Assembly (NCBI GenBank): GCA_047921395.1
Contig: JBLRWH010000003.1
Span: 16,031-80,030, forward strand
DNA: 64,000 bases
Source: XN24 sp047921395
GTDB taxonomy: Bacteria; Pseudomonadota; Gammaproteobacteria; Steroidobacterales; XN24
Direction of reading: 5' to 3'
Program-made: the position numbers and the translations under genes
Shown here: piece after piece, positions 50,980-60,207 of the stretch
Numbering within the stretch: position 1 is the stretch's first letter
Layout: every line of letters starts with the position of its first letter
The notes under the pieces: generated by a model
What the model was told of the DNA's origin: nothing
Database searches by the model: none
The model's input: only the letters and a program-made list of their open reading frames with translations

Positions 50980-53126
50980 GCGAACACTCGTTCCGCCAGG
51001 CGCAGCGCGCCCTGCGGCGCGTGCGCGCGCTTCCAGTTCCCCGCCGCGTACTTGTTGGCCTCCAGCATCGTCGGGTAGATGTGGATCGTGCCGAGGATCT
51101 TGTTCAGCCCGAGGCCGTGCTTCATGGCGAGCACGAATTCGCCCACCAGGTTGCCGGCTTCCGCGCCGACGATCGTGGCGCCGAGGATCTTGTCCTTGCC
51201 GGGCGGGGTCAGCACCTTGACGAAGCCGTGGTCGGCGCCGTCCGCGATCGCGCGATCGAGGTCGTCGATGCCGTATTTCGTCACCTCGTAGGCGAGGCCG
51301 CGGGCGCGCGCCTCGTCCTCCGACAGGCCCACGCGGGCCACCTCCGGCTCCGTGAAGGTCGCCCAGGGAATGACCCGGTAGTCGACGGTGAACGACCAGA
51401 ACGGCGCGAGCAGTCCGTTCACCGCCGCATACCACGCCTGGTGGGCCGCGACGTGGGTGAACTGGTAAGGCCCGGCGACGTCGCCGCAGGCATAGATGTT
51501 CGGGAAATTGGTGCGCAGCAGGCCGTCGACCGCGATGGTCTTGCGCTCGCTGAGCGCGACGCCGAGTTCCTCGAGCCCGAAGCCTGTGACGTTGGCCTGC
51601 CGGCCGAGCGCGATCAGCAGGCGGTCGAACGGCAGCGCGACTTCAGCACCCTCGTGTTCGCAGACCAGTCGCTGCTCCCCGGCCTCGGTCTCGACACGCA
51701 CGGCCCGGTGGGCCGTCGCGAGGCGCAGGCCCTCCGCGCGGAAGCGCGCCTCCACCTCGGCGGCGGCGTCCTCGTCCTCGCGCGGCAACAGCCGCGGCGC
51801 CATCTCGACGACCGTCACCTCGCTGCCGAAGCGCGCGAAACACTGCGCCAGCTCCGCGCCGATCGGCCCGCCGCCCAGCACGACCAGGCGGCGCGGCAGC
51901 TCGCGCAGGTCCCACAATGTGTCGCTGGTCAGGTAGTCGATCCGGTCGAGTCCCGGGATCGGCGGCACCAGCGGCCGTGCGCCGGTGGCGATGACGATGC
52001 TGCGTGCGGCCAGGACGCGGCCGTCGACCTCGACCTCCCATGGCGACACGATCCGCGCCTCGCCCTCGATCACGTCCACGCCCAACTCGGTGTAGCGTGC
52101 GACGGAGTCGTGCGGCTCGATCCTGCGAATCACCTCGTGCACGCGCTCCATCACCGTGCCAAAGTCGAACTCGAGTTCCGCGCTCTGCAGGCCGAAGCGT
52201 TCCGCCTCGCGCGCCTCCGCCAGCAGGCGCGCCGAGCGGATCAGCGACTTCGACGGCACGCAGCCGGTGTTCAGGCAGTCGCCGCCCAGGCGGTGTTTCT
52301 CGATCAGCGCCACCTTCGCCTTAACGGCTGCGCCGATGTAGCTCGTGACGAGCCCCGCCGAACCGGCGCCGATCACCACGAGGTTATAGTCGAACCGCTT
52401 CGGCTTGCGATGGCCACGATAGACCCTGCGACCCTGCAGCCAGCGGGCCAGCCAGCGCATCAAGAGCGGCATCAGGCCGATCAGCACGAAGGCGCCGACC
52501 AGCCCCGGAGAGAGCACGTCGCCGGGCGACTCGATGCGCGCGAGCTGCGTCCCCGCATACACGTACACCACCGTGCCCGGCAGCATGCCGAGCTGGCTGA
52601 CCCAGAAGTAGGTCCAGGTGCGCAGCGTCGTCAGCCCCGCGAGCAGGTTGATCACGAAGAACGGGAACACCGGCACCAGGCGCAGCGTGAACAGGTAGAA
52701 CGCGCCGTCGCGGTCGATACCTGCGTCGAAGGCCTTGAGCCGTTCGCCGTAGCGTTGGCGCAGCGGCGCGCGCAGCAGGAAACGCGCGACCAGGAAGGCG
52801 AGGGTCGCGCCGATCGTGCTGGCGAACGAGACCAGCACCGTGCCGATCAGCAGGCCGAACAACGCCCCGGCCGCCAGCGTCATGACGGCGGCGCCGGGGA
52901 TCGACAGTGCCGTGACCAGCACGTACCCCGCGAAGAACAGCAGCAGGGCCAGCCACAGGTTGGCCCGGGTCCACTCCTGCAGCTCCGCCTGGCGGGCCTT
53001 GAGCTGCTCGAGCGTCAGCGCATCGCCGGCGCCGGACAGCAGCGCAGCCGCGATCGCCGCGACCACCAGCGCTGCGACCACCCAGCGCCAGCGCCCGCGT
53101 TTGTTGTTTGTCGTCACCTGTTTCAT
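50964..53126 (-). CDS. VTT/TVP38-domain fused to pyridine-nucleotide disulfide oxidoreductase
   Basis: A 720-residue two-part protein. Residues ~10-225 are a membrane VTT (DedA/TVP38/SNARE-associated) domain with about five or six helices (GAAVMTLAAGALFG). Residues ~240-720 are a FAD-NAD(P)H oxidoreductase of the mercuric reductase/dihydrolipoamide dehydrogenase class: VVIGAGSAGL for FAD, the redox disulfide GGDCLNTGCVPSK, LGGGPIGAELAQ for NAD(P)H, and the C-terminal His-Glu pair in HIYPTMLEA. The electron acceptor at the membrane is unknown; metal, quinone or disulfide are possible. ATG at 53126 is used; a TTG eight codons upstream is less likely. Confidence 0.88.
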   Translation of the reverse strand: MKQVTTNNKRGRWRWVVAALVVAAIAAALLSGAGDALTLEQLKARQAELQEWTRANLWLALLLFFAGYVLVTALSIPGAAVMTLAAGALFGLLIGTVLVSFASTIGATLAFLVARFLLRAPLRQRYGERLKAFDAGIDRDGAFYLFTLRLVPVFPFFVINLLAGLTTLRTWTYFWVSQLGMLPGTVVYVYAGTQLARIESPGDVLSPGLVGAFVLIGLMPLLMRWLARWLQGRRVYRGHRKPKRFDYNLVVIGAGSAGLVTSYIGAAVKAKVALIEKHRLGGDCLNTGCVPSKSLIRSARLLAEAREAERFGLQSAELEFDFGTVMERVHEVIRRIEPHDSVARYTELGVDVIEGEARIVSPWEVEVDGRVLAARSIVIATGARPLVPPIPGLDRIDYLTSDTLWDLRELPRRLVVLGGGPIGAELAQCFARFGSEVTVVEMAPRLLPREDEDAAAEVEARFRAEGLRLATAHRAVRVETEAGEQRLVCEHEGAEVALPFDRLLIALGRQANVTGFGLEELGVALSERKTIAVDGLLRTNFPNIYACGDVAGPYQFTHVAAHQAWYAAVNGLLAPFWSFTVDYRVIPWATFTEPEVARVGLSEDEARARGLAYEVTKYGIDDLDRAIADGADHGFVKVLTPPGKDKILGATIVGAEAGNLVGEFVLAMKHGLGLNKILGTIHIYPTMLEANKYAAGNWKRAHAPQGALRLAERVFAWRRG

Positions 53127-53200
53127 CCAACTGCTTCTTGCCCAGGTCAAGTTGACCCGGACTCAGGGGCGGATATTACGCTGTCGCGTGGCGCCCGGCG

Positions 53201-53266
53201 GGCGCGAGCCGATTTCCCAGGCAAAGCGCGATGCAACAAAAAGAGAGGCGAGCCGAAACCCGCCTC
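53201..53266 (-). terminator. Terminator of the DUF4382 gene with repeat-like tail
   Basis: The hairpin (GAGGCG 53245-53250 with CGCCTC 53261-53266) is followed by a T run on the minus strand. The hairpin and the next ~40 bases closely match 15461-15525: both share the ordered blocks CGAGCCGAAACCCGC-like stem, CAAAAA, GCGATG, GGCAAAG and GATTT. So the terminator of this gene and that of the TonB receptor carry a common repeated tail (partial copy D of the dispersed repeat). Confidence 0.7.
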
Positions 53267-53297
53267 CCGTGCAGTACCTTGTGCAAGCGTGCGCTCG

Positions 53298-54770
53298 TTA
53301 CTCGTCCGCGGGGGCCTCTTCCTCGGCCTCCGCCTCGGAGGCGAAGATGACCCGTGCGTCGAAGCAGCCATCCACTGCCGCGTTTCCCGCGCCGAACGCT
53401 TCGGCGAGCTGGCCCGCGACCAGATCGCCAAGTCCGATTTGCTCGGTCGTGACGACCTCTTCGGTCTCGGTTACGAGGAAGACGGAGGCATCGGCCGCGA
53501 GGATGCAGCGCTCGATCTCTTCCACCTGGAGGCGCAGTTCGCCCAGCTCGGTATCGACCGCGAGGATCTCGCCGCTGAGCACGTCGACGGGCTCGGCCAG
53601 GTCGAGCACGATGAACGACGTCTTGAGCAGGCTCGCCTCACCGGCATCCGGTACACCCTCGAAGACGCCAACGACGCCCGCCTGGATCGCGTCCTGGCCG
53701 ACGAACTCGGCCACGTGGTTGCCGATCTGGGTGCCGAGCTGCAGCAGGCCCGCGGCCAGCTCCCCGCTGACGGGGTCGAGACCGAAGCGGCTGTCGTCGC
53801 CGACGGCGGAGGTCGCGGCGCCGTCATGCCGGCTGAAGGTGCCGAGCTCGCCAATCTGGATGACGTGGCCCAGCAGGCCGACGTCGCCAATCCGGCGGTC
53901 CTGCGGCTCCATGGACATCATCGCCATCTCACCTTCGCGCCGGGTGAGGAAGCCGATCGCGGTCAGCTCCACGTCCGGCTGGATGGCATCCACGCCGGTC
54001 GGGTCCGCCGCGGGATCGAACAGGCCGGCCTCGTCGGCCAGCGCCACATCGATGCAATGGCGCAGTTGCCCGCCATCGTCATCGGATGACGCCAGGGCGG
54101 TCTGGCAGAGCACGAAGCCGTCGTCGGTCAGCTCGCGGACGACGCCGTGCACGCGGGTGAAGCGCTCGAACGGGTCCTCGCCGAAGATCTTCACGAACAC
54201 CACCGGGCGCACGATGATCTTGTCGCCGGCGCCCGTCTCGGTGATCTTCAGGGACTTCTTCATGTCGAAGTCGAGCTCGACGAGCAATGTCTCGTCGGCC
54301 ACGACCGTGAATTCGCCGCGCGGGTTCAGGTCCATCTTGCCGTTGGCGACAAGTTTCGCGAAGACGGTATCTTCCACTTCGCCGGTGTCGTCCAGCCGCT
54401 GCAGCTCGAGTTCGGACAGCCGGAGGCGGATCTTGTCGTAGGTGCCGACGGGCACGCCCTCGGCGATGACGAAGATCTCGGAGTAACTGGCCAGGTCGAG
54501 GAAATCCACCGTCTCGCTGCCCTCGAACAGGCTGATGGCGCCCTCATCGGAGAGCAGCTCAATCGAGGTGATGGTGCCGAGCGCGCGGTCCCAGCCAGCG
54601 GTCGGCGCGTCTGTCAGGATGATGCCGACGGCGCCGGTCTGGGCGGCCGGGAGCGCGGGCGTGTCGCCCACGGGCGGATTTGATGAGCCGGACGAGCCGC
54701 CTCCGCAACCGAACAGGGCGACGGCGGTAATGAGCGCGAGTCCCGCGCGAAGCAAGCCCTTGGTGGCCAT
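53298..54770 (-). CDS. DUF4382-containing lipoprotein
   Basis: A 490-residue exported lipoprotein. The lipobox is VALFGC with Cys at residue ~22, followed by a GGGSSGSS spacer. Residues ~45-190 form a DUF4382 domain (VGIILTDAPTAGWDRAL...). The rest consists of beta-rich segments with repeated short strands (VVFVKIFGEDP, VHGVVRELTDDGFVL), similar to DUF5666-type repeats. The composition is strongly acidic, with an E/A-rich C-terminus. The function is unknown; it is probably a cell-surface protein. ATG at 54770 follows AAGGGGG. Confidence 0.83.
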   Translation of the reverse strand: MATKGLLRAGLALITAVALFGCGGGSSGSSNPPVGDTPALPAAQTGAVGIILTDAPTAGWDRALGTITSIELLSDEGAISLFEGSETVDFLDLASYSEIFVIAEGVPVGTYDKIRLRLSELELQRLDDTGEVEDTVFAKLVANGKMDLNPRGEFTVVADETLLVELDFDMKKSLKITETGAGDKIIVRPVVFVKIFGEDPFERFTRVHGVVRELTDDGFVLCQTALASSDDDGGQLRHCIDVALADEAGLFDPAADPTGVDAIQPDVELTAIGFLTRREGEMAMMSMEPQDRRIGDVGLLGHVIQIGELGTFSRHDGAATSAVGDDSRFGLDPVSGELAAGLLQLGTQIGNHVAEFVGQDAIQAGVVGVFEGVPDAGEASLLKTSFIVLDLAEPVDVLSGEILAVDTELGELRLQVEEIERCILAADASVFLVTETEEVVTTEQIGLGDLVAGQLAEAFGAGNAAVDGCFDARVIFASEAEAEEEAPADE

Positions 54771-54927
54771 GAGGCACCCCCTTTGTTCTCTGGTCATTCA
54801 ATGAAACATCATCGCATGTGGTCAGGAAATGGCCAAAATTGGTCTGCATTATGTCAAAAGAATAAGAGCGCAAACGGGCGCGGAGACGGCGTGGCCCGGC
54901 TGCCGGGCGGCATGATACGCTCGCGTC

Positions 54928-55674
54928 GTGGCAGTGCTGTGGCGCCTTGACTCCGGTGGAACGCGATACGAAGTGCGCAGTCACGGCTCGACCCGCCGGC
55001 TGCTCAGCGACGGGGTGTTCCACTCCGCGTACAACTTCCGGACCGGCCTGACGGGCCGCGCGTGGGACCTGTTCCTGCCCGCCGCGTTCTCGCTCGCCGT
55101 GCCGCCGAAACGGATTCTCGTGCTGGGCATCGGCGCCGGTACCGCGCTGCTGCAATACCGGCGCTTCATCGACCCGGCAACGCTGGTCGGCGTGGATCTG
55201 AACCCCATCCACATCGACATCGGCCGGCGCTTCTTCGGGCTCGGCGACGCCGGTGCGGAGCTCCACGAGGCCGACGCGCGCGACTGGGTGGCCCGCTGGG
55301 ATGGGCCGCCGTTCGACCTCGTGGTGGACGATCTCTACGGCCACGTGGCGGGCGAGCCGGAGCGCGCCATACCGATGACCGGGGGCTGGGCACGGGCGCT
55401 GCGGCGCCTCCTCGCCCCGGGCGGCGCGCTGGTGGCGAACTTCATCTCGGTGCAGGAGCTCGCGCGCAGCGCCCAGGTCAGGTCGGCGCCCGGCCGGGCG
55501 GGTTATGCGAGCGGCTTCAGACTGCAGGGTCCCAGGGACGACAACGCCGTCGCAGCATTTTGTCGCGAGCAGACCACGACGGCGGAAATTCGTCGCCGCC
55601 TCAGGCAGGTGCCCGCGCTGGACGATCGGCGGCGCGATTGCCTGCTGCGCTACAGCGTGCGGACGCTCTGGTAG
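54928..55674 (+). CDS. Spermidine-synthase-like SAM-binding protein
   Basis: A 248-residue protein with a spermidine-synthase/methyltransferase fold. Motif I is VLGIGAGTALLQY, strand 2 ends in LVGVDLNPIHIDIG, and FDLVVDDLYGHVAG includes the acidic catalytic region. The N-terminal beta domain of true spermidine synthases is short here. Members of this group are often annotated as spermidine synthase, but the reaction is not known. The start is GTG at 54928. No other polyamine genes are nearby. Confidence 0.75.
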   Translation: MAVLWRLDSGGTRYEVRSHGSTRRLLSDGVFHSAYNFRTGLTGRAWDLFLPAAFSLAVPPKRILVLGIGAGTALLQYRRFIDPATLVGVDLNPIHIDIGRRFFGLGDAGAELHEADARDWVARWDGPPFDLVVDDLYGHVAGEPERAIPMTGGWARALRRLLAPGGALVANFISVQELARSAQVRSAPGRAGYASGFRLQGPRDDNAVAAFCREQTTTAEIRRRLRQVPALDDRRRDCLLRYSVRTLW

Positions 55675-55737
55675 TCTTCTCGCATGGCGCCGTGCGGGGC
55701 GCGCTATGATGCGAAAAATCTAGCGGACGCGGGGACG

Positions 55738-56727
55738 ATGGATCGGTCGGAGCGTTTCCACAAGATCGTCCGGTTGCTGAAGGACCGGCGAGTCGTATCC
55801 CGGGATGCCTTTCTCGAGGCGCTCGGCATTTCCCGTGCGACCTTCAAGCGCGACCTGGAATACCTGCGCGACCGCATGGACGCGCCGATCCTGTGGGACG
55901 CGGAGGCGGGCGGCTACCGGCTCGCGGCGGAAGGCGGCGAGCCGCAGAACTACGAGTTGCCTGGCCTGTGGCTGAACGCCGGTGAGCTGCATGCCTTGCT
56001 CGCCATGGAGCAGCTGCTCGACGGCCTGCAGCCCGGCCTGCTCGGCCCCCACGTGCGCCCGCTGCGGGACCGGATCCGGCGGCTCATCGAGGTGGGCGAC
56101 CATTCCGCCGAGGAAGTGGGGCGGCGCATCCGGGTGCTGGAGGTTGGCAGCCGCGTGGTCGAGCCCGAATGCTTCCAGGCGCTGGCCTCCGCGGTGCTCT
56201 CGCGGCGGCGGCTGAGGATCCGGCACTACAACCGCAATCGGGGCGACACGACGGAGCGGGTCGTCTCGCCGCAGCGCCTCGTGCATTACCGCGACAACTG
56301 GTACCTGGACGCCTGGTGTCATGATCGCCAGGCGCTGCGCACCTTCTCGGCGGACGTCATCGAGGAGGCCGAGATGCTCGAGCGCAGCGCCCGGGAGATC
56401 CCCGATGCCAAGCTCGACCGGCACCTGGGCTCGGGCTTCGGCATCTTCTCCGGGGCGCGCACGGAGCTCGCGGTACTGCAGTTCACGCCCGAGCGGGCGC
56501 GCTGGGTGTCGCGCGAGAACTGGCACCCGGAGCAGGAAGGGTTGTTCCAGCTGGATGGCTCCTACCTGCTGAAGGTGCCGTTCAGCGATCCGCGCGAGTT
56601 GGTGATGGACATCCTGAAGTACGGCCCGGACGTCGAGGTCCTCGCGCCATCCTCGCTCGCCGAACTGGTCATCGGGCGGCTGGCCGAGGCGCGCGGGCGT
56701 TACGCGGCACGCAACCGCGAACCTTGA
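55738..56727 (+). CDS. WYL-domain transcriptional regulator
   Basis: A 329-residue regulator of the YafY/DeoR-like HTH plus WYL class. The HTH lies in residues ~5-60 (LEALGISRATFKRDLEYLRD). A WYL domain spans ~140-225 with RLRIRHYNRN and RLVHYRDNWYLDAWCH, followed by a WCX C-terminal dimer domain (FTPERARWV...WHPEQ). WYL proteins bind ligands, sometimes nucleic-acid fragments, and regulate stress or defence genes. The neighbours are MsrA and a spermidine-synthase-like gene. ATG at 55738 gives the family N-terminus. Confidence 0.88.
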   Translation: MDRSERFHKIVRLLKDRRVVSRDAFLEALGISRATFKRDLEYLRDRMDAPILWDAEAGGYRLAAEGGEPQNYELPGLWLNAGELHALLAMEQLLDGLQPGLLGPHVRPLRDRIRRLIEVGDHSAEEVGRRIRVLEVGSRVVEPECFQALASAVLSRRRLRIRHYNRNRGDTTERVVSPQRLVHYRDNWYLDAWCHDRQALRTFSADVIEEAEMLERSAREIPDAKLDRHLGSGFGIFSGARTELAVLQFTPERARWVSRENWHPEQEGLFQLDGSYLLKVPFSDPRELVMDILKYGPDVEVLAPSSLAELVIGRLAEARGRYAARNREP

Positions 56728-56799
56728 ATCGCTGCTGCGGTCGGATACGAAACCCTGCCGTCCCGATGATCACGATCGCCATGTCCCGGAGTGCCTGAA

Positions 56800-57444
56800 A
56801 TGTTCGCGTCGTTTCCTGACCAGAAATCCCGCATGATCACTGCGGCGGAAGCGCTGCCCGGCCGCACGACCCCGATGCCCGTGCCGGGGGCGCATTTCGT
56901 CAACGGCCGGCCGCTGGCGCCACCCTACCCGGACGGGCTCGAGGTCGCCGAGTTCGGTCTCGGCTGCTTCTGGGGCGCTGAGCGGCGCTTCTGGCAGGCG
57001 CCCGGGGCCTGGGTGACCGCCGTCGGTTACGCCGGCGGGTTCACGCCGAACCCCGACTACAAGGAAGTCTGCTCGGGCCGCACGGGCCACACGGAGGTGG
57101 TGCGCGTGGTGTTCGATCCGCGCGAGCTCAGCTACGCGGAGCTGTTGCGGATCTTCTGGGAGTCGCATGACCCGACCCAGGGCATGCGCCAGGGCGGCGA
57201 CATCGGCACGCAGTACCGCTCGGCGATCTACACGACCCGCGAGGCGCAGCAGGCCCAGGCCGAGGCGTCACGGGCCGCCTACCAGCAGGCCCTGGCCGCG
57301 GCGGGGCGGGGAGAGATCACGACCGAGATTCGCCCCGCGCCGCAGTTCTACTTCGCCGAGGACTATCACCAGCAGTACCTGGCAAAGAATCCGGGCGGGT
57401 ACTGCGGGCTGGGGGGCTGCGGCGTGCCGTTCGAGCCCGCCTAG
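56800..57444 (+). CDS. msrA: Peptide-methionine (S)-S-oxide reductase MsrA
   Basis: Repairs oxidised methionine in proteins. The catalytic motif GCFWGAE is near residues 54-60, with further MsrA blocks VGYAGGFTPNPDYKEVCSG, GHTEVVRVVFDP, WESHDPTQ, GTQYRSAIY and EDYHQQYL. The C-terminal Gly-Gly-Tyr-Cys and GGCGVPF contain the resolving cysteines. It has an N-terminal extension of ~50 residues, as in E. coli MsrA. ATG at 56800 is chosen; a GTG three codons earlier is possible. No signal peptide, so it acts in the cytoplasm. Confidence 0.95.
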   Translation: MFASFPDQKSRMITAAEALPGRTTPMPVPGAHFVNGRPLAPPYPDGLEVAEFGLGCFWGAERRFWQAPGAWVTAVGYAGGFTPNPDYKEVCSGRTGHTEVVRVVFDPRELSYAELLRIFWESHDPTQGMRQGGDIGTQYRSAIYTTREAQQAQAEASRAAYQQALAAAGRGEITTEIRPAPQFYFAEDYHQQYLAKNPGGYCGLGGCGVPFEPA

Positions 57445-57449
57445 CAGCG

Positions 57450-58826
57450 TCAAAGCACGTTGGCGAGCAGCACCCAGCCGACGGCAAGGGGCGCTACGTA
57501 GCGCAGCGTGCAGCGCCAGGCGCGGAACGTGCGGCTGTCGCGCAGGCCGAGCTCCTCACGCGTCGTCTCGGCGGAAAGCACCCAGCCGACGAACACGGCG
57601 ATCAGCAGGCCACCGAGCGGCAGCAGCAGGTTGGAGGTCAGGTAGTCGATCAGGTCGAAGACTGTCGACTCGCGGAAGCGCTCGAAGCGCCCCAGGGGAA
57701 ACCAGCCCGCCCACAGGTTGAACGAGAACACGGTCGCGAGTCCCACGACCCAGGCGGCGGCGCCGGCGATCACCGCAGCCGGACCGCGCCGTGCCCAGGC
57801 GTGCTCCTCGGCCCACGAGACCATCGGCTCGAGGATGGCAATCGAGGACGTCAGCGCCGAGACGAGCACCAGCAGGAAGAACAGCGCGCCGAACAGCGCC
57901 CCCGCGGGCATCTGGCCGAAGGCGATCGGCAGGGTGATGAAAATCAGCCCCGGGCCCTCGGCCGGATCGAGGCCGTTGGCGAACACCAGGGGAAAGATCG
58001 CCAGTCCGGACAGCAGCGCCACGAGGGTGTCGGCGCCCGCGATGTAGACCGCCGACGACCCCAGCCGCGTGTCGCGGTCGAGGTAGGCGCCGTAGGTGAT
58101 CAGCAGGCCCATCGCGACGCTCACCGAGAAAAACGCCTGCCCGATCGCCTGCAGCACGACAGGGGCGGTGATTTTCGAGAAGTCCGCCCGGAACAGGAAG
58201 TCGACCGTGGCCGGCAGGTCGCCCGCCACCGCGGCGTACAGCACCAGCGAGACGAGCATCACCAGCAGGGCCGGCATCAGGAACCGCACCGCGCGCTCAA
58301 TCCCGCGCTTCAGCCCTACCGCGACGATGCTCACGGTCAACGCCATGAACAAGGCGTGCAGCAAAGCCAGGCGGGTGGGAGAGGCGAGCAGCGCGCCGAA
58401 TTCCACGCTGACCTGCTCCGCCGAGGCCCCGGTGAAATGCCCCAGCGCGATCTTCGGCACGTACGCCAGCGCCCAGCCCGCGACCACGCTGTAGAACGAC
58501 AGGATCAGGAACACGGCGAGCAGGTTCATCCAGCCGACGAAGCGCCAGCCGGGGCTGGCGCCGGCCTCGCGCGCGAGGGCGATGAAGCTGTTCGGCGGGC
58601 TCATCCGGCCCCGCCGCCCGATGAGCAGTTCCGCGATCACGATCGGCACCGCCACGGCGGCCACGGCGGCGAGGTAGACGAAGACGAACGCCGCGCCCCC
58701 GCTCACGCCGGCCGTGTAGGGGAATTTCCAGAGGTTTCCGAGGCCGACGGCCGCGCCCACCGCCGCCATGAGGAAGACGATGCGCGAAGACCAGCCCTCG
58801 TGAGGCCCCGTGTTGCGCTGCTGCAT
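57450..58826 (-). CDS. Sodium-dependent transporter, NSS/SNF family
   Basis: A 458-residue member of the neurotransmitter:sodium symporter (LeuT) family with about 11 membrane helices. The N-terminal signature AAVGAAVGLGNLWKFPY is at residues ~20-37, and TM6/TM7-like segments contain AIGQAFFSVSVAMG. It probably imports an amino acid or amine with Na+. It converges on msrA 5 bases away. Confidence 0.9.
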   Translation of the reverse strand: MQQRNTGPHEGWSSRIVFLMAAVGAAVGLGNLWKFPYTAGVSGGAAFVFVYLAAVAAVAVPIVIAELLIGRRGRMSPPNSFIALAREAGASPGWRFVGWMNLLAVFLILSFYSVVAGWALAYVPKIALGHFTGASAEQVSVEFGALLASPTRLALLHALFMALTVSIVAVGLKRGIERAVRFLMPALLVMLVSLVLYAAVAGDLPATVDFLFRADFSKITAPVVLQAIGQAFFSVSVAMGLLITYGAYLDRDTRLGSSAVYIAGADTLVALLSGLAIFPLVFANGLDPAEGPGLIFITLPIAFGQMPAGALFGALFFLLVLVSALTSSIAILEPMVSWAEEHAWARRGPAAVIAGAAAWVVGLATVFSFNLWAGWFPLGRFERFRESTVFDLIDYLTSNLLLPLGGLLIAVFVGWVLSAETTREELGLRDSRTFRAWRCTLRYVAPLAVGWVLLANVL

Positions 58827-58913
58827 GGCTACCTGCTCCCCCTCGCGCCGGCATTCACGGCCGGTCCGGCGGCGACTCCGAAGCCGGGATGATAGCGAAT
58901 ACGGGGCTGCATC

Positions 58914-59621
58914 GTGTTCCCGAAGGCTTTACCCTTGTCATACCGCACCTTTGCGCGCGCCAATTTTATCGAGCGCCCCTTGCCGACCTTGCTGCATATC
59001 GACTCCAGTCCGATGCTGGAGACCAGCGTTACGCGTCGCCTGACGGTTCATTTCGTCAGGCGCTGGCGCGAGCACGTGCCCGGCGGGCCCGTGATCCATC
59101 GGGACCTCGGCCGCGCGCCGCCGCCGCACCCGGATGCCCTGACGCTGGAATCAGCGGCGTTGCCCGTGGAAACTCGCGACGCGCGCCAGCACGCCGCGGC
59201 CGCCCACGCGGACGAGTTGGTCGAGGAACTGGAGGCCGCAGACGTCGTGCTGATCGGCGCGCCGATGTACAACTTCTCCGTCCCGTCCGGCCTGAAGGCC
59301 TGGTTCGACCTGGTCAGCCGGCCCGGGCGCACCTTTCGCTACGGCCCGAACGGGCACGAGGGACTGCTGCGGGACAAGACGATCGTCGCCCTGACCGCGC
59401 GCGGTGGGTTCTGCGAGCCGGATCCCGGGATGTCGGGAGGCGAGGACCTGCAGGAGGCCCTGATCAGGAAGTTCTTCGGCTTCATGGGCCTGGAGGACGT
59501 GCGCTTCATCCACGCGGACGGCCAGGGCATCGATCCGGCTACGGCGCAGACGCACGAGCAGCGCGCCCGGGACGTGATCGACCGGATGCTTGCAGCGGGC
59601 TTCTTCAGCCGCGTTGCCTGA
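58914..59621 (+). CDS. FMN-dependent NADH-azoreductase / flavodoxin-fold oxidoreductase
   Basis: A flavodoxin-fold protein of the AzoR (NAD(P)H quinone oxidoreductase) family. The FMN-binding start is TLLHIDSSP; the second loop is IGAPMYNFSVPSGLKAWFD, a hallmark of AzoR; and the end matches ALIRKFFGFMGLEDV. These enzymes reduce quinones or azo dyes. The annotated start (GTG at 58914) adds 22 residues before the family start; TTG at 58980 may be the true start, giving 213 residues. It ends 1 base before the stop codon of the facing mepK-like gene. Confidence 0.85.
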   Translation: MFPKALPLSYRTFARANFIERPLPTLLHIDSSPMLETSVTRRLTVHFVRRWREHVPGGPVIHRDLGRAPPPHPDALTLESAALPVETRDARQHAAAAHADELVEELEAADVVLIGAPMYNFSVPSGLKAWFDLVSRPGRTFRYGPNGHEGLLRDKTIVALTARGGFCEPDPGMSGGEDLQEALIRKFFGFMGLEDVRFIHADGQGIDPATAQTHEQRARDVIDRMLAAGFFSRVA

Positions 59622-60182
59622 CTACCAGGTGCGGACGCGCCCGGTGTCCACGTGGACGAAATCCGAGTCCGGGTAGTAGCCGACGCCGCCGGCCTGCAGC
59701 CCCAGCGCCGCCTGGCGCAATTTGCGGGTCTCCACGCCCTGCAACCGCACGTCCATGGCGCGCCCCTCCATGTGCAGGCTGCGCTGCGCGACGCCGCTGG
59801 TGTTGGTGCGGAGCATCTCGTTGGTCTGCGGGGAACGGTAGGCCGAGATGATCTCGTAGGCGCCCGTGCCGCCGGTCAGGCGCTGCAGCTGGTGCAGCTT
59901 GTCCAGCAGCAGGGGATCGATGGGGTGGGCCTCGCCGCTGCGGAAGTCCCGCAGGAACCGGTTGATTTCCTCGAGCGCCTCGGGGATGTGCCGGCCGCGC
60001 TCGGCGTAGGTGATCCTCAGCCGTTCGCCGGTGTGCGTATGATAGAAGCTCAGGGTGCGCGCCTGCTCGGCGAGTGCCACCGGCGAAGCCAGCAGCATCG
60101 CCCCTGCAGCGCCGCCGCCAATGAGAATCCGGCGGCGGGCCCGGCCCTCGGGGGGGAGTTTCTTGTCGCAAAGTTCGCACAT
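59622..60182 (-). CDS. mepK: DUF882 murein endopeptidase, MepK/YcbK-like
   Basis: A 186-residue exported M15-type metallopeptidase. The N-terminus has a twin-arginine-type signal (RARRRILIGGGAAGAML). Zinc ligands are in SLHMEGRAMDV (His and Asp) and DFVHVD (His). In E. coli, MepK (YcbK) cuts 3-3 crosslinks in murein and is encoded next to the L,D-transpeptidase YcbB (LdtD); here its neighbour is also a YcbB-like protein, though divergently oriented. ATG at 60182 follows AACAGGAC. Confidence 0.87.
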   Translation of the reverse strand: MCELCDKKLPPEGRARRRILIGGGAAGAMLLASPVALAEQARTLSFYHTHTGERLRITYAERGRHIPEALEEINRFLRDFRSGEAHPIDPLLLDKLHQLQRLTGGTGAYEIISAYRSPQTNEMLRTNTSGVAQRSLHMEGRAMDVRLQGVETRKLRQAALGLQAGGVGYYPDSDFVHVDTGRVRTW

Positions 60183-60207
60183 GTCCTGTTCTCCAGCGCC
60201 GGCTCCG

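Noticed and set aside
51021..54089. A 1022-codon open frame on the plus strand
   Set aside because: It is antisense to the flavoprotein and DUF4382 genes, spans their gap, and has the R/Q/H/D-rich composition of a shadow frame in GC-rich DNA.
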